From positions 259,772 to 323,771 of the IMG/VR virus record IMGVR_UViG_3300042923_000569: 64,000 nt of DNA; one strand, 5' to 3'. Of the stretch, positions 36,930 to 44,348 are shown piece by piece. The notes below the pieces were generated by a model. The model had not been told where the DNA came from. It was given only the letters and a program-made list of their open reading frames with translations, and did not search any database. Both the position numbers and the translations under genes were made by a program. Within the stretch, counting starts at the first letter, position 1, and each line of letters starts with the position of its first letter. The DNA comes from a virus.

Positions 36930-38291
36930 TTACCACTCTACACCGACACCAGCACCCCAAAGTACTTCGGACTGTGTGTTGGTACTGACCGTCACTTTCG
37001 TGGTTACAGCTTGGTTTACACGAGAACTGAAGCCTACTGCCACAGCCTGTTCACCATCATAACCACCTACGCCTGCACCCAGCATGAAATTACCATCGCG
37101 GGTTACCTGGGGAATGTTCGCCATAGCACCGGCACCGGCAATACCTGCACTTGCAAGTTTACGGTTATCGCCCATACGTTTATCAATATCAGAGAAACGT
37201 TTGTTATTTTTGTAATCGCTGTTGTTCATGCGATCTTCAACTTTACCAATACGCTGAGTGTTACTGGTGATACGTTCGTCATGATCAACCAGAGTACTGT
37301 CATTGTTATCGATACGTTTACTTAACACAGCATCAGCACTTTTACGCGACGATGTTTCAGCAGTTACTGAGCGTTGTACAGAAGATACCGCAGCGGTACG
37401 TTCAGTACTTTCATCGTTGATCTGTTGTGCCAATGCTTTATCTGCGTTACCACGAGTAGTGGATTCAGACTGTAATGCATTATCCTGACGTTGTTGATCT
37501 TTCAGGAAGGTATTATTATCTACCTTAGTACTGATAACAACGTTTTGCTGGTCATCCGTAATACGCTGTTCAGCTTTGTTTTTGTCGATATTGCTTTGCA
37601 GCATTTTATCGCCAGAAACACGCTCGGATTTTTCAACAATAAGTGCATTACTATTGTCCTGTCCCAGCCGAACACCAATATCAGCAGTGTTTTGTGCATT
37701 GATCGCATTGTTGTTGGCATTCTGACCAATTTCAATTGCAGTCTGTGCATTATTACCTGCGTTGATTGCATTGTTATTTGCATTATGTGCCAGGTCTTTT
37801 GCTTCTTCAACACCGGCTTGTGCAGTGATTGCCTTGTTATCGGCTGCCTGACCAATTTCAATTGCAGTTTGTGCATTGGTCATTGCATTGTTAGCGGTGT
37901 TTTGTGCATCGCTGGCTTTATTAAAAGCGTTATGACCGATGTTTTTTGCTTCTTCAACACCTGTCTGACGTTCACTGATTTCTTTCTGAAGTGCATTGTC
38001 CTGACGTTGTTGATCAACCTGGAAAACGCTCTTATCAAGTTTATCTTTTTGGAGGTTTGAAACTTGATATTCTAAATTCTTCCCGGCGGCTTCATTGTAC
38101 TTAGTTTGAATTTCTTTCCACTGAGTTTGTTCTTCTTTCCATGCACGATCTTTCTCAGCGAGAAGGTTCGCATCTTGTACTTTATCGTAAGCAGTGGGAG
38201 TTTTTACACAACCACAACTTGGATCAATTGAAGTAGCATGTGCAGAAACTGAACATGCAACAATCGCCATTGCAATCAATGTCTTTTTCAT
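36930..38291 (-). CDS. Trimeric autotransporter-like protein with YadA anchor
   Basis: 453 aa from ATG 38291 (AGGG 9 bases upstream). Sec signal peptide KKTLIAMAIVACSVSAHA. Residues ~45-370 form a long Gln/Asn/Ala coiled coil with near-repeats such as NAQTAIEIGQ, VEEAKD/NIGHN and VDQQRQDNALQ. The C-terminal ~80 residues (NRKLASAGIAGAGAMANIPQ, GVGGYDGEQAVAVGFSSR, GAGVGVEW) match the YadA membrane anchor, which trimerises into a 12-strand outer-membrane barrel. YadA adhesins bind host matrix or other cells; there is no head domain here. Own promoter and terminator, GC-richer than neighbours. Confidence 0.88.
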   Translation of the reverse strand: MKKTLIAMAIVACSVSAHATSIDPSCGCVKTPTAYDKVQDANLLAEKDRAWKEEQTQWKEIQTKYNEAAGKNLEYQVSNLQKDKLDKSVFQVDQQRQDNALQKEISERQTGVEEAKNIGHNAFNKASDAQNTANNAMTNAQTAIEIGQAADNKAITAQAGVEEAKDLAHNANNNAINAGNNAQTAIEIGQNANNNAINAQNTADIGVRLGQDNSNALIVEKSERVSGDKMLQSNIDKNKAEQRITDDQQNVVISTKVDNNTFLKDQQRQDNALQSESTTRGNADKALAQQINDESTERTAAVSSVQRSVTAETSSRKSADAVLSKRIDNNDSTLVDHDERITSNTQRIGKVEDRMNNSDYKNNKRFSDIDKRMGDNRKLASAGIAGAGAMANIPQVTRDGNFMLGAGVGGYDGEQAVAVGFSSRVNQAVTTKVTVSTNTQSEVLWGAGVGVEW

Positions 38292-38331
38292 TTTTATTAC
38301 CCTGGTGTGCCGCCACATTTGGCGTGAGGTA

Positions 38332-38360
38332 ATAATACCGTGTCGAAACATTTCGGTCAA
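38332..38360 (-). promoter_or_regulatory. Promoter of the adhesin gene
   Basis: TTGACC (38355-38360), 17-nt spacer ending CGG, TATTAT (38332-38337), 40 bases before the start codon. Confidence 0.75.
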
Positions 38361-38418
38361 CACATTTTTTAATATAATTCAAAGAAAACTTAACCCAAAT
38401 TTACATTAAAAAAGATAT

Positions 38419-38506
38419 TGGTGGGAATAGTCGGACTCGAACCGACACGCCATCTCTGGCGGGGGATTTTGAATCCCCTGCGTGCTACCAATTTCGCCAT
38501 ATTCCC
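38419..38506 (-). tRNA. tRNA-Leu(CAA)
   Basis: Class II with encoded CCA. Acceptor GGGAATA/TATTCCC, anticodon arm GGGGA-TTCAAAA-TCCCC (CAA), variable arm GCCAGAGATGGC. Confidence 0.95.
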
Positions 38507-38512
38507 AGATAA

Positions 38513-38534
38513 GCCCTTCAGATGAAGGGCTAAG
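38513..38534 (-). terminator. Hairpin
   Basis: Minus strand AGCCCTTC-ATCT-GAAGGGCT between the gene at 38541 and tRNA-Leu. There is no long T-run, so it may be a processing or termination site. Confidence 0.5.
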
Positions 38535-38540
38535 AAGTAC

Positions 38541-38900
38541 TTATACTGACTTGTAAGAAATTACATGAATCCGATCACTAGCAATTGGAATACCAGTGTG
38601 GTCAGTAATATACTCAGCAAGAGTTAGGAGTACTTTATTACTATCTACTGTATATAAATGTAATTTAGCCGTGAATGTTTCACCTGGATTAGTGTAGAAT
38701 TCATAAACTACTTCTACATTACTGTTCTTTTGTCCAGTGGCAGATGCATAAATCTGGTCTGGTGTTTGGTGTACTTTCTTAATAGGAACAGCCCAAGCAA
38801 TTAGACAGAACATACCAGCAAAGATACCTACTGCCATGTTGCCAAGAGAAAATGCTACAATTGCAACTGCAAGAAAGAATACTTCAAAAAAATGTTTCAT
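38541..38900 (-). CDS. Membrane-anchored 119-aa protein
   Basis: Two hydrophobic segments at the N-terminus (FEVFFLAVAIVAFSLG and MAVGIFAGMFCLIAWAV), then a beta-rich soluble domain (VEVVYEFYTNPGETFTAKL). Hairpin-anchored, soluble part on one side of the inner membrane. No family recognised. Confidence 0.7.
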   Translation of the reverse strand: MKHFFEVFFLAVAIVAFSLGNMAVGIFAGMFCLIAWAVPIKKVHQTPDQIYASATGQKNSNVEVVYEFYTNPGETFTAKLHLYTVDSNKVLLTLAEYITDHTGIPIASDRIHVISYKSV

Positions 38901-38909
38901 TGTTAATCC

Positions 38910-39344
38910 TTAAAATCCAGTTACTTTGAATTCACGACTTTCTTCGTCGAAGTATAGTACTTCACCAATAGAAGCTGATGCCGCTGATGAATGGTCAGTT
39001 GTTGCATCACTTTCACCTTCTACCGATACACGGATACCATCGATAACAAAGGTCATATTATAACCATTAACTACTAGTTCATTTTCAACAGTAGTTTCAG
39101 AGTTTGATTCTTCATCATCATTTTCGTCTTCATCCCAATGATCATCCCAATCATCGTTCTCACTTATACGCCAGATGTTTGCTCGAAGGAAAGAAAGAAT
39201 TTCTTCAATGCTTTCTGATTTTTCAGGTACAATTTTTACATTAAAGTGTTTATAAGTATATGCATCTGCATCTCCGTGCATAAACTTTAATGCAATTACA
39301 AGAACGTTTTTCTTTGGTTCTACAGGAATTAGTTTAATAGACAA
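38910..39344 (-). CDS. Unknown 144-aa acidic protein
   Basis: TTG 39344 is proposed as start with AAGGG 8 bases upstream; the frame is open further but would overlap the previous gene fully. Beta N-terminus (LSIKLIPVEPKKNVLVIAL), very acidic centre (DDWDDHWDEDENDDEESN), and a C-terminal strand domain (YNMTFVIDGIRVSVEG). No family recognised. Confidence 0.6.
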   Translation of the reverse strand: MSIKLIPVEPKKNVLVIALKFMHGDADAYTYKHFNVKIVPEKSESIEEILSFLRANIWRISENDDWDDHWDEDENDDEESNSETTVENELVVNGYNMTFVIDGIRVSVEGESDATTDHSSAASASIGEVLYFDEESREFKVTGF

Positions 39345-39354
39345 TTTGTAACCC

Positions 39355-39603
39355 TTATTCTTCAGTTTGTTCTGGCATATTATGGTATTTGAAATTACCA
39401 TGTTTATCTTTTGCCGTGTAACGATCATAAGTTCCTGGATAGGATGACTTAATTGATTGTTCACGTGCGACCGCAGGGTTAATAAAAGTTACATCAGTTT
39501 TAATGTAATCTTTAAATTCTTTTTTCTTTTGTTCAAAAAGAACAGCAGTACTTTCAATGAAGTTATAAAACTTCATAGTAAGGTTTAATAGGTAATTAAA
39601 CAT
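39355..39603 (-). CDS. Unknown 82-aa protein
   Basis: ATG 39603 (MFNYLLNLTMKFYNFIES) with GAGGA upstream. Helical N-terminus, then charged KKKEFKDYIKTD and a Tyr/Lys-rich end. Starts 16 bases after the 3' end of the intron-containing tRNA-Lys. Confidence 0.65.
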   Translation of the reverse strand: MFNYLLNLTMKFYNFIESTAVLFEQKKKEFKDYIKTDVTFINPAVAREQSIKSSYPGTYDRYTAKDKHGNFKYHNMPEQTEE

Positions 39604-39618
39604 ATAATCCTCTGTAAT

Positions 39619-39742
39619 TGGCGGCGAGTACTGGATTCGAACCAGTGACCAGGACATTAAAAGTGTATGAGTTATGGTTGCTGCGGGAATCCAATCAGGA
39701 TTCCTTGGGTTCTACCTGCTCTACCAACTGAGCTAACTCGCC
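39619..39742 (-). tRNA. tRNA-Lys(UUU) with 48-nt intron
   Basis: Exon 1 is 39742-39715 (28 nt), intron 39714-39667, exon 2 39666-39619 with encoded CCA. Joined exons give acceptor GGCGAGT/ACTCGCC, D-arm GCTC/GAGC, and anticodon arm GGACA-CTTTTAA-TGTCC (TTT), all perfect. The unspliced sequence has no anticodon stem. Intron: 5' TAGAACCCAA, hairpin GGAATCC-TGATT-GGATTCC, core CGCAGCAACCATAA. Confidence 0.88.
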
Positions 39743-39749
39743 TATATTT

Positions 39750-40106
39750 TTAACGAATAAGTACTAAAGTATTATTTTTAGCCAGCTCATTCACATCATA
39801 ATTATCAAGTAGTTGATCAAGTGATTCAACTAAGATAATTGGATTTTCGGTACTTTCGCTTACATCAACCAAGCTTTCTTTAATTTCCAAGAAATCTTGT
39901 ACATATGGTTCACTGATAACACTATTATACTCAGATGCATAATAAGTTACAGTTTTGTTGACACGCAAATTAAGTAATGTTCCTACAAAATCATGAATAT
40001 CATTTGGTTTACCAATTAAAGTAAACTTCATACCAAGATCTTTTTTAGAACAAATATCAGATGCAATATCTTGATATGCATGTTCTGCCATTTTAATATT
40101 TAACAT
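39750..40106 (-). CDS. Unknown 118-aa protein
   Basis: Alpha/beta with DLGMKFTLIGKPNDIHDF, YYASEYNSVISE and a closing ENPIILVESLDQLLDNY. Pattern of a small Rossmann-like or thioredoxin-like fold. Follows the two cREC-type genes in the same operon. No family recognised. Confidence 0.65.
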   Translation of the reverse strand: MLNIKMAEHAYQDIASDICSKKDLGMKFTLIGKPNDIHDFVGTLLNLRVNKTVTYYASEYNSVISEPYVQDFLEIKESLVDVSESTENPIILVESLDQLLDNYDVNELAKNNTLVLIR

Positions 40107-40114
40107 TGTTATCC

Positions 40115-40474
40115 TTAGCTACGATTAGGTCGTGAATTTTTAATTAACTCAATGCCTGCATCAGTACATTTTTTAATATTCTGTTCGTACAGATTATCAA
40201 CAACATCGGTATCTGAACTGTGAAGATAAATCTGTTTCAGATTAGGAAACAGACCCCGCTTAAAGCGATATGTCATCATCGTTAGAATCTGACCACCAGT
40301 ACGCCCACCTGAACCAGACAAGAAATTATCCAAATGAACAACTTCGATTTCTGAAGCATTATCAAAGATAAAATTCTTTGCTTCCCACCACTCTTTCAAC
40401 CAAACAATACCGTCTGATTGTTCAGCACTAAGGTGATTAGCTGGATTCCGAATATCATCTACATAGACTTTCAT
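40115..40474 (-). CDS. cREC-type receiver-domain protein, copy 1
   Basis: 119 aa. VYVDDIRNPANHL (residues 3-15), EIEVVHLDNFLSGSGGRTGG, and YLHSSDTDVVDNL are the conserved boxes of the cyclic-phosphate-processing receiver family (V-D-D-x-R-x-P, H-L-D-x-D/N, H-S-x-x). These domains are linked with processing of cyclic-phosphate RNA ends. Overlaps copy 2 by 4 bases. Relevant in a tRNA-rich phage because nuclease-cut tRNAs carry 2',3'-cyclic phosphates. Confidence 0.75.
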   Translation of the reverse strand: MKVYVDDIRNPANHLSAEQSDGIVWLKEWWEAKNFIFDNASEIEVVHLDNFLSGSGGRTGGQILTMMTYRFKRGLFPNLKQIYLHSSDTDVVDNLYEQNIKKCTDAGIELIKNSRPNRS

Positions 40475-40836
40475 TCGTGATTCTCCAGGCTATTAGCAAT
40501 CAGTTCGATTCCAACTGCTTTTAGTAATTCAAAACAATTATCGAACATCATGTTAACCAAATCAGCATCAGATGAATGAAGATAAATCTGCTTGAGCTTA
40601 GGCCAAGTACTACCATCTCCCCACATCCAATCACCAGCAACCATATAAAACAGATCCTGACCAGTAAGTTCAGGTTCATCCATATAGTTATCGAAATGGA
40701 TCACTTCGATTTCAGCGGCATTTGCAATCAGGAAACTTCTTGATTCCCACCATTCTTTCAGCCAAACAATACCTTCTGACTGTTCAGGGGTAAGATGATT
40801 AACCGGATTGCGAATATCATCAATAAAGACTTTCAT
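40471..40836 (-). CDS. cREC-type receiver-domain protein, copy 2
   Basis: 121 aa, tandem paralogue of copy 1: FIDDIRNPVNHLTPEQSEG, EIEVIHFDNYM, YLHSSDADLV. About half of positions are shared by eye. Divergence is greatest in the middle loop, which is Trp-rich here (GDWMWGDGSTWP). Confidence 0.75.
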   Translation of the reverse strand: MKVFIDDIRNPVNHLTPEQSEGIVWLKEWWESRSFLIANAAEIEVIHFDNYMDEPELTGQDLFYMVAGDWMWGDGSTWPKLKQIYLHSSDADLVNMMFDNCFELLKAVGIELIANSLENHE

Positions 40837-41075
40837 TGACTTTCCTTAATAACTTTTTGAAATGCTCGTATCTGCCTAATAATAACACAAACCGAATCAT
40901 ATTCATCAATTGCTCCGGTATTAACCAGTACTTCAATTGAATCAAGAAGTTTTTCATCTTCTTCATTGATGTTGATTGATTTACTTAGTTTATTAAGTAT
41001 CAATAACGAACGATGAACAAAATGTAAATTATTCGAGCCAGGTTCACTGAAGATAGTTAGAAGATTATTGTCCAT
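40833..41075 (-). CDS. Unknown 80-aa helical protein
   Basis: Helical throughout (SLLILNKLSKSININEED, VCVIIRQIRAFQKVIKE). ATGA overlap with the cREC copy 2 gene, and its start overlaps the gene at 41065. No family recognised. Confidence 0.65.
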   Translation of the reverse strand: MDNNLLTIFSEPGSNNLHFVHRSLLILNKLSKSININEEDEKLLDSIEVLVNTGAIDEYDSVCVIIRQIRAFQKVIKESQ

Positions 41076-41400
41076 TTACCACCAGATGATGACCATGACT
41101 ACGAGCAATAAACTGATCGACACTACAACCCATTTCTTTACCAATAGTGGCAGTAGTGAAATCTGCTGAACCTACTTCACGGAACGTTTGTGTATCGAAT
41201 GTATTATCAACATTCAATTCATAAACACAGTTCTCTTTTAATTCGATGCTGCCATTAGCTGGATGGTCTTTTGGTACAATATGACCAATTACAATACCAC
41301 CTGGCATTACATGGAGCCGCATGACCATTGAGTTCATAAAATTAAATCCAGTGCATTTATTCAAGATATGAATGTTATCAAATACGTCAATCAAAGTCAA
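41065..41400 (-). CDS. Unknown 111-aa (or 90-aa) protein
   Basis: The first codon of the open frame is TTG 41400; ATG 41337 (MNSMVMRLHVMPGG) is the more likely start if the TTGACT at 41395-41400 is a promoter. Gly/Val-rich strands (VMPGGIVIGHIVPKDHP), end QFIARSHGHHLVV. No family recognised. Confidence 0.55.
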   Translation of the reverse strand: MTLIDVFDNIHILNKCTGFNFMNSMVMRLHVMPGGIVIGHIVPKDHPANGSIELKENCVYELNVDNTFDTQTFREVGSADFTTATIGKEMGCSVDQFIARSHGHHLVVNGQ

Positions 41401-41407
41401 GTACTTT

Positions 41408-41701
41408 TTATGAAAAATTTTCGTGATGCTTATAATTTAACGATGAATAGCACGATAGATCATACGCAATAAAATCATAAAATTTTGGTACATGTTCTTG
41501 TAGTTTACGCATCACTTTGAAATCAGCACGTGCTTCTTCAGGTGTGTAAACTTTTAGACCGCAATGAAAGTACTCGTCATGTTCGGACTTCCACTTTTCA
41601 ATTGCCATTTCATCAGTCATCAGATGATCATCAGTGTAGATAATCTCGGTTGTCCATCCTTCGCCAGTAGCAGCGTACTCATAGAATAAGAAACTTTTCA
41701 C
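41408..41701 (-). CDS. Unknown 97-aa protein
   Basis: MKSFLFYEYAATGEGWTTEI, DEMAIEKWKSEHDEYFHCG, C-terminal aromatic helix (FYDFIAYDLSCYSSLNY). TGA/ATG overlap with the upstream gene. No family recognised. Confidence 0.65.
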   Translation of the reverse strand: MKSFLFYEYAATGEGWTTEIIYTDDHLMTDEMAIEKWKSEHDEYFHCGLKVYTPEEARADFKVMRKLQEHVPKFYDFIAYDLSCYSSLNYKHHENFS

Positions 41702-41907
41702 TTATTAACCTCACTTATGTTTCTGATAATATTTTCACATCGCCCAAGTTTCTTTTTCAGCTTATTATGTTCCTTCAACAAATCATTGTATGTCTGAAGT
41801 TTAACAAATTCACCTTTTTTAGATTCCTGCATTTCTGCGTCATAAGAATATTCATCATCCCATAAATCAAAACTACGTTTTACTACTGGATTATATTTCT
41901 TTACCAT
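41698..41907 (-). CDS. Coiled-coil-like 69-aa protein
   Basis: MVKKYNPVVKRSFDLWDDEY then a Lys-rich helix (YNDLLKEHNKLKKKLG). Short; follows the intron-containing tRNA-Glu by 14 bases. Confidence 0.65.
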   Translation of the reverse strand: MVKKYNPVVKRSFDLWDDEYSYDAEMQESKKGEFVKLQTYNDLLKEHNKLKKKLGRCENIIRNISEVNK

Positions 41908-41921
41908 GATATTACCATTTG

Positions 41922-42032
41922 TGCAAGGTGCAGGATTCGAACCTGCGTTACGTTCTTGAAATGAAAGTTATGTATGCCGTAAGATTCCATCTGGAATCGC
42001 TTTTCGTGTCCTAACCACTAGACGAACCTTGC
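41922..42032 (-). tRNA. tRNA-Glu(UUC) with 39-nt intron
   Basis: Exon 1 is 42032-42005 (28 nt), intron 42004-41966, exon 2 41965-41922. Joined exons give acceptor GCAAGGT/ACCTTGC, D-arm GTC/GAC and anticodon arm CGTTC-ATTTCAA-GAACG (TTC). Without excision no anticodon stem exists. Intron: AAAAGC, hairpin GATTCC-AGAT-GGAATC, core TTACGGCATACATAACT. Discriminator A instead of G. Confidence 0.88.
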
Positions 42033-42038
42033 TATATT

Positions 42039-42341
42039 TTAGATTACTGGTGCATTAGAACCAATAAACATTTTAAAATTGCAGTCATGCATATAACCAT
42101 TGAAATCTTTAATTGCAGTTTCAATGATTGTTAAGTATTCAGTACTACCGGGTTGAACATCAACTTCAAAGTAGTATTCCGATATATCAGTTGGATCAAT
42201 CTGTAAAAGACGGGCTTTTCCACCTGCATAGATATTATATAACAGACGTTCATGAACGTCAGACCACGCTTCAGTATCTTGTTCATTTTTAGGTGCAATG
42301 GTCAATACGTTGGAACGTGCAACAATAACTAAGTTAATCAT
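42039..42341 (-). CDS. Unknown 100-aa protein
   Basis: Beta-alpha pattern (INLVIVARSNVLTIAP, ISEYYFEVDVQPGS, NFKMFIGSNAPVI). Ends 7 bases before tRNA-Glu. No family recognised. Confidence 0.65.
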   Translation of the reverse strand: MINLVIVARSNVLTIAPKNEQDTEAWSDVHERLLYNIYAGGKARLLQIDPTDISEYYFEVDVQPGSTEYLTIIETAIKDFNGYMHDCNFKMFIGSNAPVI

Positions 42342-42620
42342 TTAATCTCCGATGGCAATTTCTTTAGGAGTGAATTCAAAATAGCCGTGAGAATTCAATA
42401 CTTCAATTACTTTGTCACGCACTTCTTCATCACGCTTATTATGATATTTTACATAATACTTATCTTCTTCACTAGCATGATCAACTTTAGCGTATTCATA
42501 TTCACGCATTTTTTCAATTACAATGTTACGCATTTCATCGACTTCAGGAGAAGTATTATTACCGATGAATAATGATGTATATGAACAACAATCATATTCT
42601 TTTAGATTTAAAATTTTCAT
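42342..42620 (-). CDS. Tandem paralogue 2 (HGYxEF-xx-IAIGD)
   Basis: MKILNLKEYDCCSYTSLFIG start and VLNSHGYFEFTPKEIAIGD end mirror the upstream gene (MKLLAINTYGDFDCLVQTLF ... LKGHGYSEYKPRSITIGD). ATG 42620 overlaps the TGA of that gene. The middle is helical and acidic. Function unknown. Confidence 0.7.
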   Translation of the reverse strand: MKILNLKEYDCCSYTSLFIGNNTSPEVDEMRNIVIEKMREYEYAKVDHASEEDKYYVKYHNKRDEEVRDKVIEVLNSHGYFEFTPKEIAIGD

Positions 42621-42886
42621 CAATCACCAATAGTAATAGAACGAGGTTTATATTCTGAGTAACCATGACCTTTAAGAATCGAATAGAACAATTCCTTCAA
42701 TTCTTGTTGTTCACGATAACTACGGCAGTTAGTCTGAAAACCTTCGTCATCAACGATAGGTTCTTCCATGTATGTTTTTAATTCTGCCAGTACTACACTT
42801 GGCTGTGGGGAAAGTTCCCCACCTTTGAACAGTGTCTGTACCAAGCAATCAAAATCACCATAGGTGTTAATTGCTAGTAGTTTCAT
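42620..42886 (-). CDS. Tandem paralogue 1 (HGYxEY-xx-ITIGD)
   Basis: 88 aa. Shares N- and C-terminal boxes with the next gene; the central part differs (SPQPSVVLAELKTYMEEP). TAATG overlap with the upstream gene. Confidence 0.7.
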   Translation of the reverse strand: MKLLAINTYGDFDCLVQTLFKGGELSPQPSVVLAELKTYMEEPIVDDEGFQTNCRSYREQQELKELFYSILKGHGYSEYKPRSITIGD

Positions 42887-43068
42887 TAGTAGTCACCCAA
42901 GTTTGATACACAAAAATCAGTATTGATTTCGTGTTCTTGAACATCAGTGATTTCACGGTCAACGGCAACTGGATGCGTAGAAAGCATACGATTGTAGGCA
43001 TTTTCAACGGATACATCCACTAGCGTTATTGAACCGTAATATCCCAAATCTAACGTGTACAGTTTCAT
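42886..43068 (-). CDS. Unknown 60-aa protein
   Basis: MKLYTLDLGYYGSITLVDVS then VENAYNRMLSTHPVAV and an acidic C-terminus. N-terminus recalls the tandem paralogues just below it, so it may be a third, shortened relative. Confidence 0.6.
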   Translation of the reverse strand: MKLYTLDLGYYGSITLVDVSVENAYNRMLSTHPVAVDREITDVQEHEINTDFCVSNLGDY

Positions 43069-43472
43069 AAGTAATCCTTAGTCATATCATATACAACTGA
43101 ATTAAGTTCAGAGAATTTTACTTTCCACGGCTGATAGTACTGTTGGAGTAGCTGATCTTTCTTGAACAAAGCTTCTAGTGCATTTACTGCGTATTTGAGA
43201 TCTTCAACGAACTTATCCTTAACTTTCTGGATATATTCTGGTTTCATACCAGAGAAGCCCATTTTGTACGCAACTTCGAATTCACGATAGGACGCACCCA
43301 AATCACCTAATGGGTTCTTAACGTTCTCAGGAAAACAGAAGCGATATACTTCTTCACATGTTTCCTTTAGACGTTCTTCAGCTTTAGCTTCTTTCCCGTA
43401 CTTTTCGAAAAAGATTTCTGCTGGAGGATAGGTTTTGGCATTCGCATACCATTGAACCAGTAATTCATTCAT
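43065..43472 (-). CDS. Unknown 135-aa helical protein
   Basis: ATG 43472 (MNELLVQWYANAKTYPP) overlaps the upstream TGA. Helical with KYGKEAKAEERLKETCEEVYRF approx. and FKKDQLLQQYYQPWKVKF. No family recognised. Confidence 0.65.
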   Translation of the reverse strand: MNELLVQWYANAKTYPPAEIFFEKYGKEAKAEERLKETCEEVYRFCFPENVKNPLGDLGASYREFEVAYKMGFSGMKPEYIQKVKDKFVEDLKYAVNALEALFKKDQLLQQYYQPWKVKFSELNSVVYDMTKDYL

Positions 43473-44280
43473 TGCCATAATCCTTATCAGACACGCCAGG
43501 GATGCTAGTATAATCTTCTACACTGGTATTATGCATTTCCAGTACTATTACACCAGCACCTTGATCTTTCACAAATCCAGTACTACTGTAAATGGCGTCC
43601 ATCATTTCGGTCCACTTATCATAGTTCACTGTGTACTCAGTTCCGACAAACTCCCAGCGTCCGAAGCTTCCAGAAATGAATCCAATGAATTCACCTTTCC
43701 AGAAGACGTTAATAGTTCGAGTTCCGAATTTGTTATCGTAGCTATCAACATCATTCCATACAACTTTGAGATCTAAATCTACTGGCTGATTCTCATTATA
43801 ACCAAACCAGCTTTTAAAGTCCATGATTAGATCGTAGTTGCGATCATATTGTTCTTCCTGCAATCCAAAGAATTTACAAAAAGAATCTGTTAATACAGAG
43901 AAATCAGATTTCATGATTTCGGGTGCATCAATTAGCTGACGCCAGTTCGGAACTTCAAGATGAATACGTGCGAAGCGTGAAGCATCAATGACCAGTGTTT
44001 CAGTTAATCCAGAAACATCCAATGTGTCACATTTGACGTAATCACGACAAGATTCAATAAGTTTAAAGGCTTTGTGCATGTCATCTTCGCACATTTGGTA
44101 AACAGTACTTTCATTGGAGAACCCGACCATAAGTTCAACTTCATCGTTTACTAAAAACGGATAAACCAAAAAGTACTTATATTCTTCAATATTTTTATTG
44201 AAGCTTTTAATATGATTCCGACGACCATTTTTGATAAGATCGGTATAACCATCTACCAGCGTTTGTACTAAATCAGACAT
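43465..44280 (-). CDS. Unknown 271-aa protein
   Basis: Among the larger genes here. Segments YKYFLVYPFLVNDEVELMVG, LDVSGLTETLVIDASRFARI, a DLIMDFKSWFGYNE helix and IFVFWKGEFIGFISG-type strands near 190-205. Looks like a two-domain alpha/beta protein. Own promoter at 44316-44344. No family recognised. Confidence 0.7.
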   Translation of the reverse strand: MSDLVQTLVDGYTDLIKNGRRNHIKSFNKNIEEYKYFLVYPFLVNDEVELMVGFSNESTVYQMCEDDMHKAFKLIESCRDYVKCDTLDVSGLTETLVIDASRFARIHLEVPNWRQLIDAPEIMKSDFSVLTDSFCKFFGLQEEQYDRNYDLIMDFKSWFGYNENQPVDLDLKVVWNDVDSYDNKFGTRTINVFWKGEFIGFISGSFGRWEFVGTEYTVNYDKWTEMMDAIYSSTGFVKDQGAGVIVLEMHNTSVEDYTSIPGVSDKDYGNE

Positions 44281-44315
44281 TGGACAACCTTTGGTTTCTC
44301 AATTAATAGAACAGT

Positions 44316-44344
44316 ACTGTACCAGAAAGATTCAGTACTGTCAA
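44316..44344 (-). promoter_or_regulatory. Sigma70-like promoter made of AGTACT copies
   Basis: TTGACA (44339-44344), 17-nt spacer ending TGG, TACAGT (44316-44321). Both boxes are embedded in AGTACTG repeats (44313-44318 and 44334-44339). Confidence 0.65.
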
Positions 44345-44348
44345 CAAC

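Noticed and set aside
39619-42032. Group I or group II self-splicing introns as explanation for the tRNA inserts
   Set aside because: The inserts are 39-48 nt, far below the size needed for the P3-P8 core of group I or the domains of group II.
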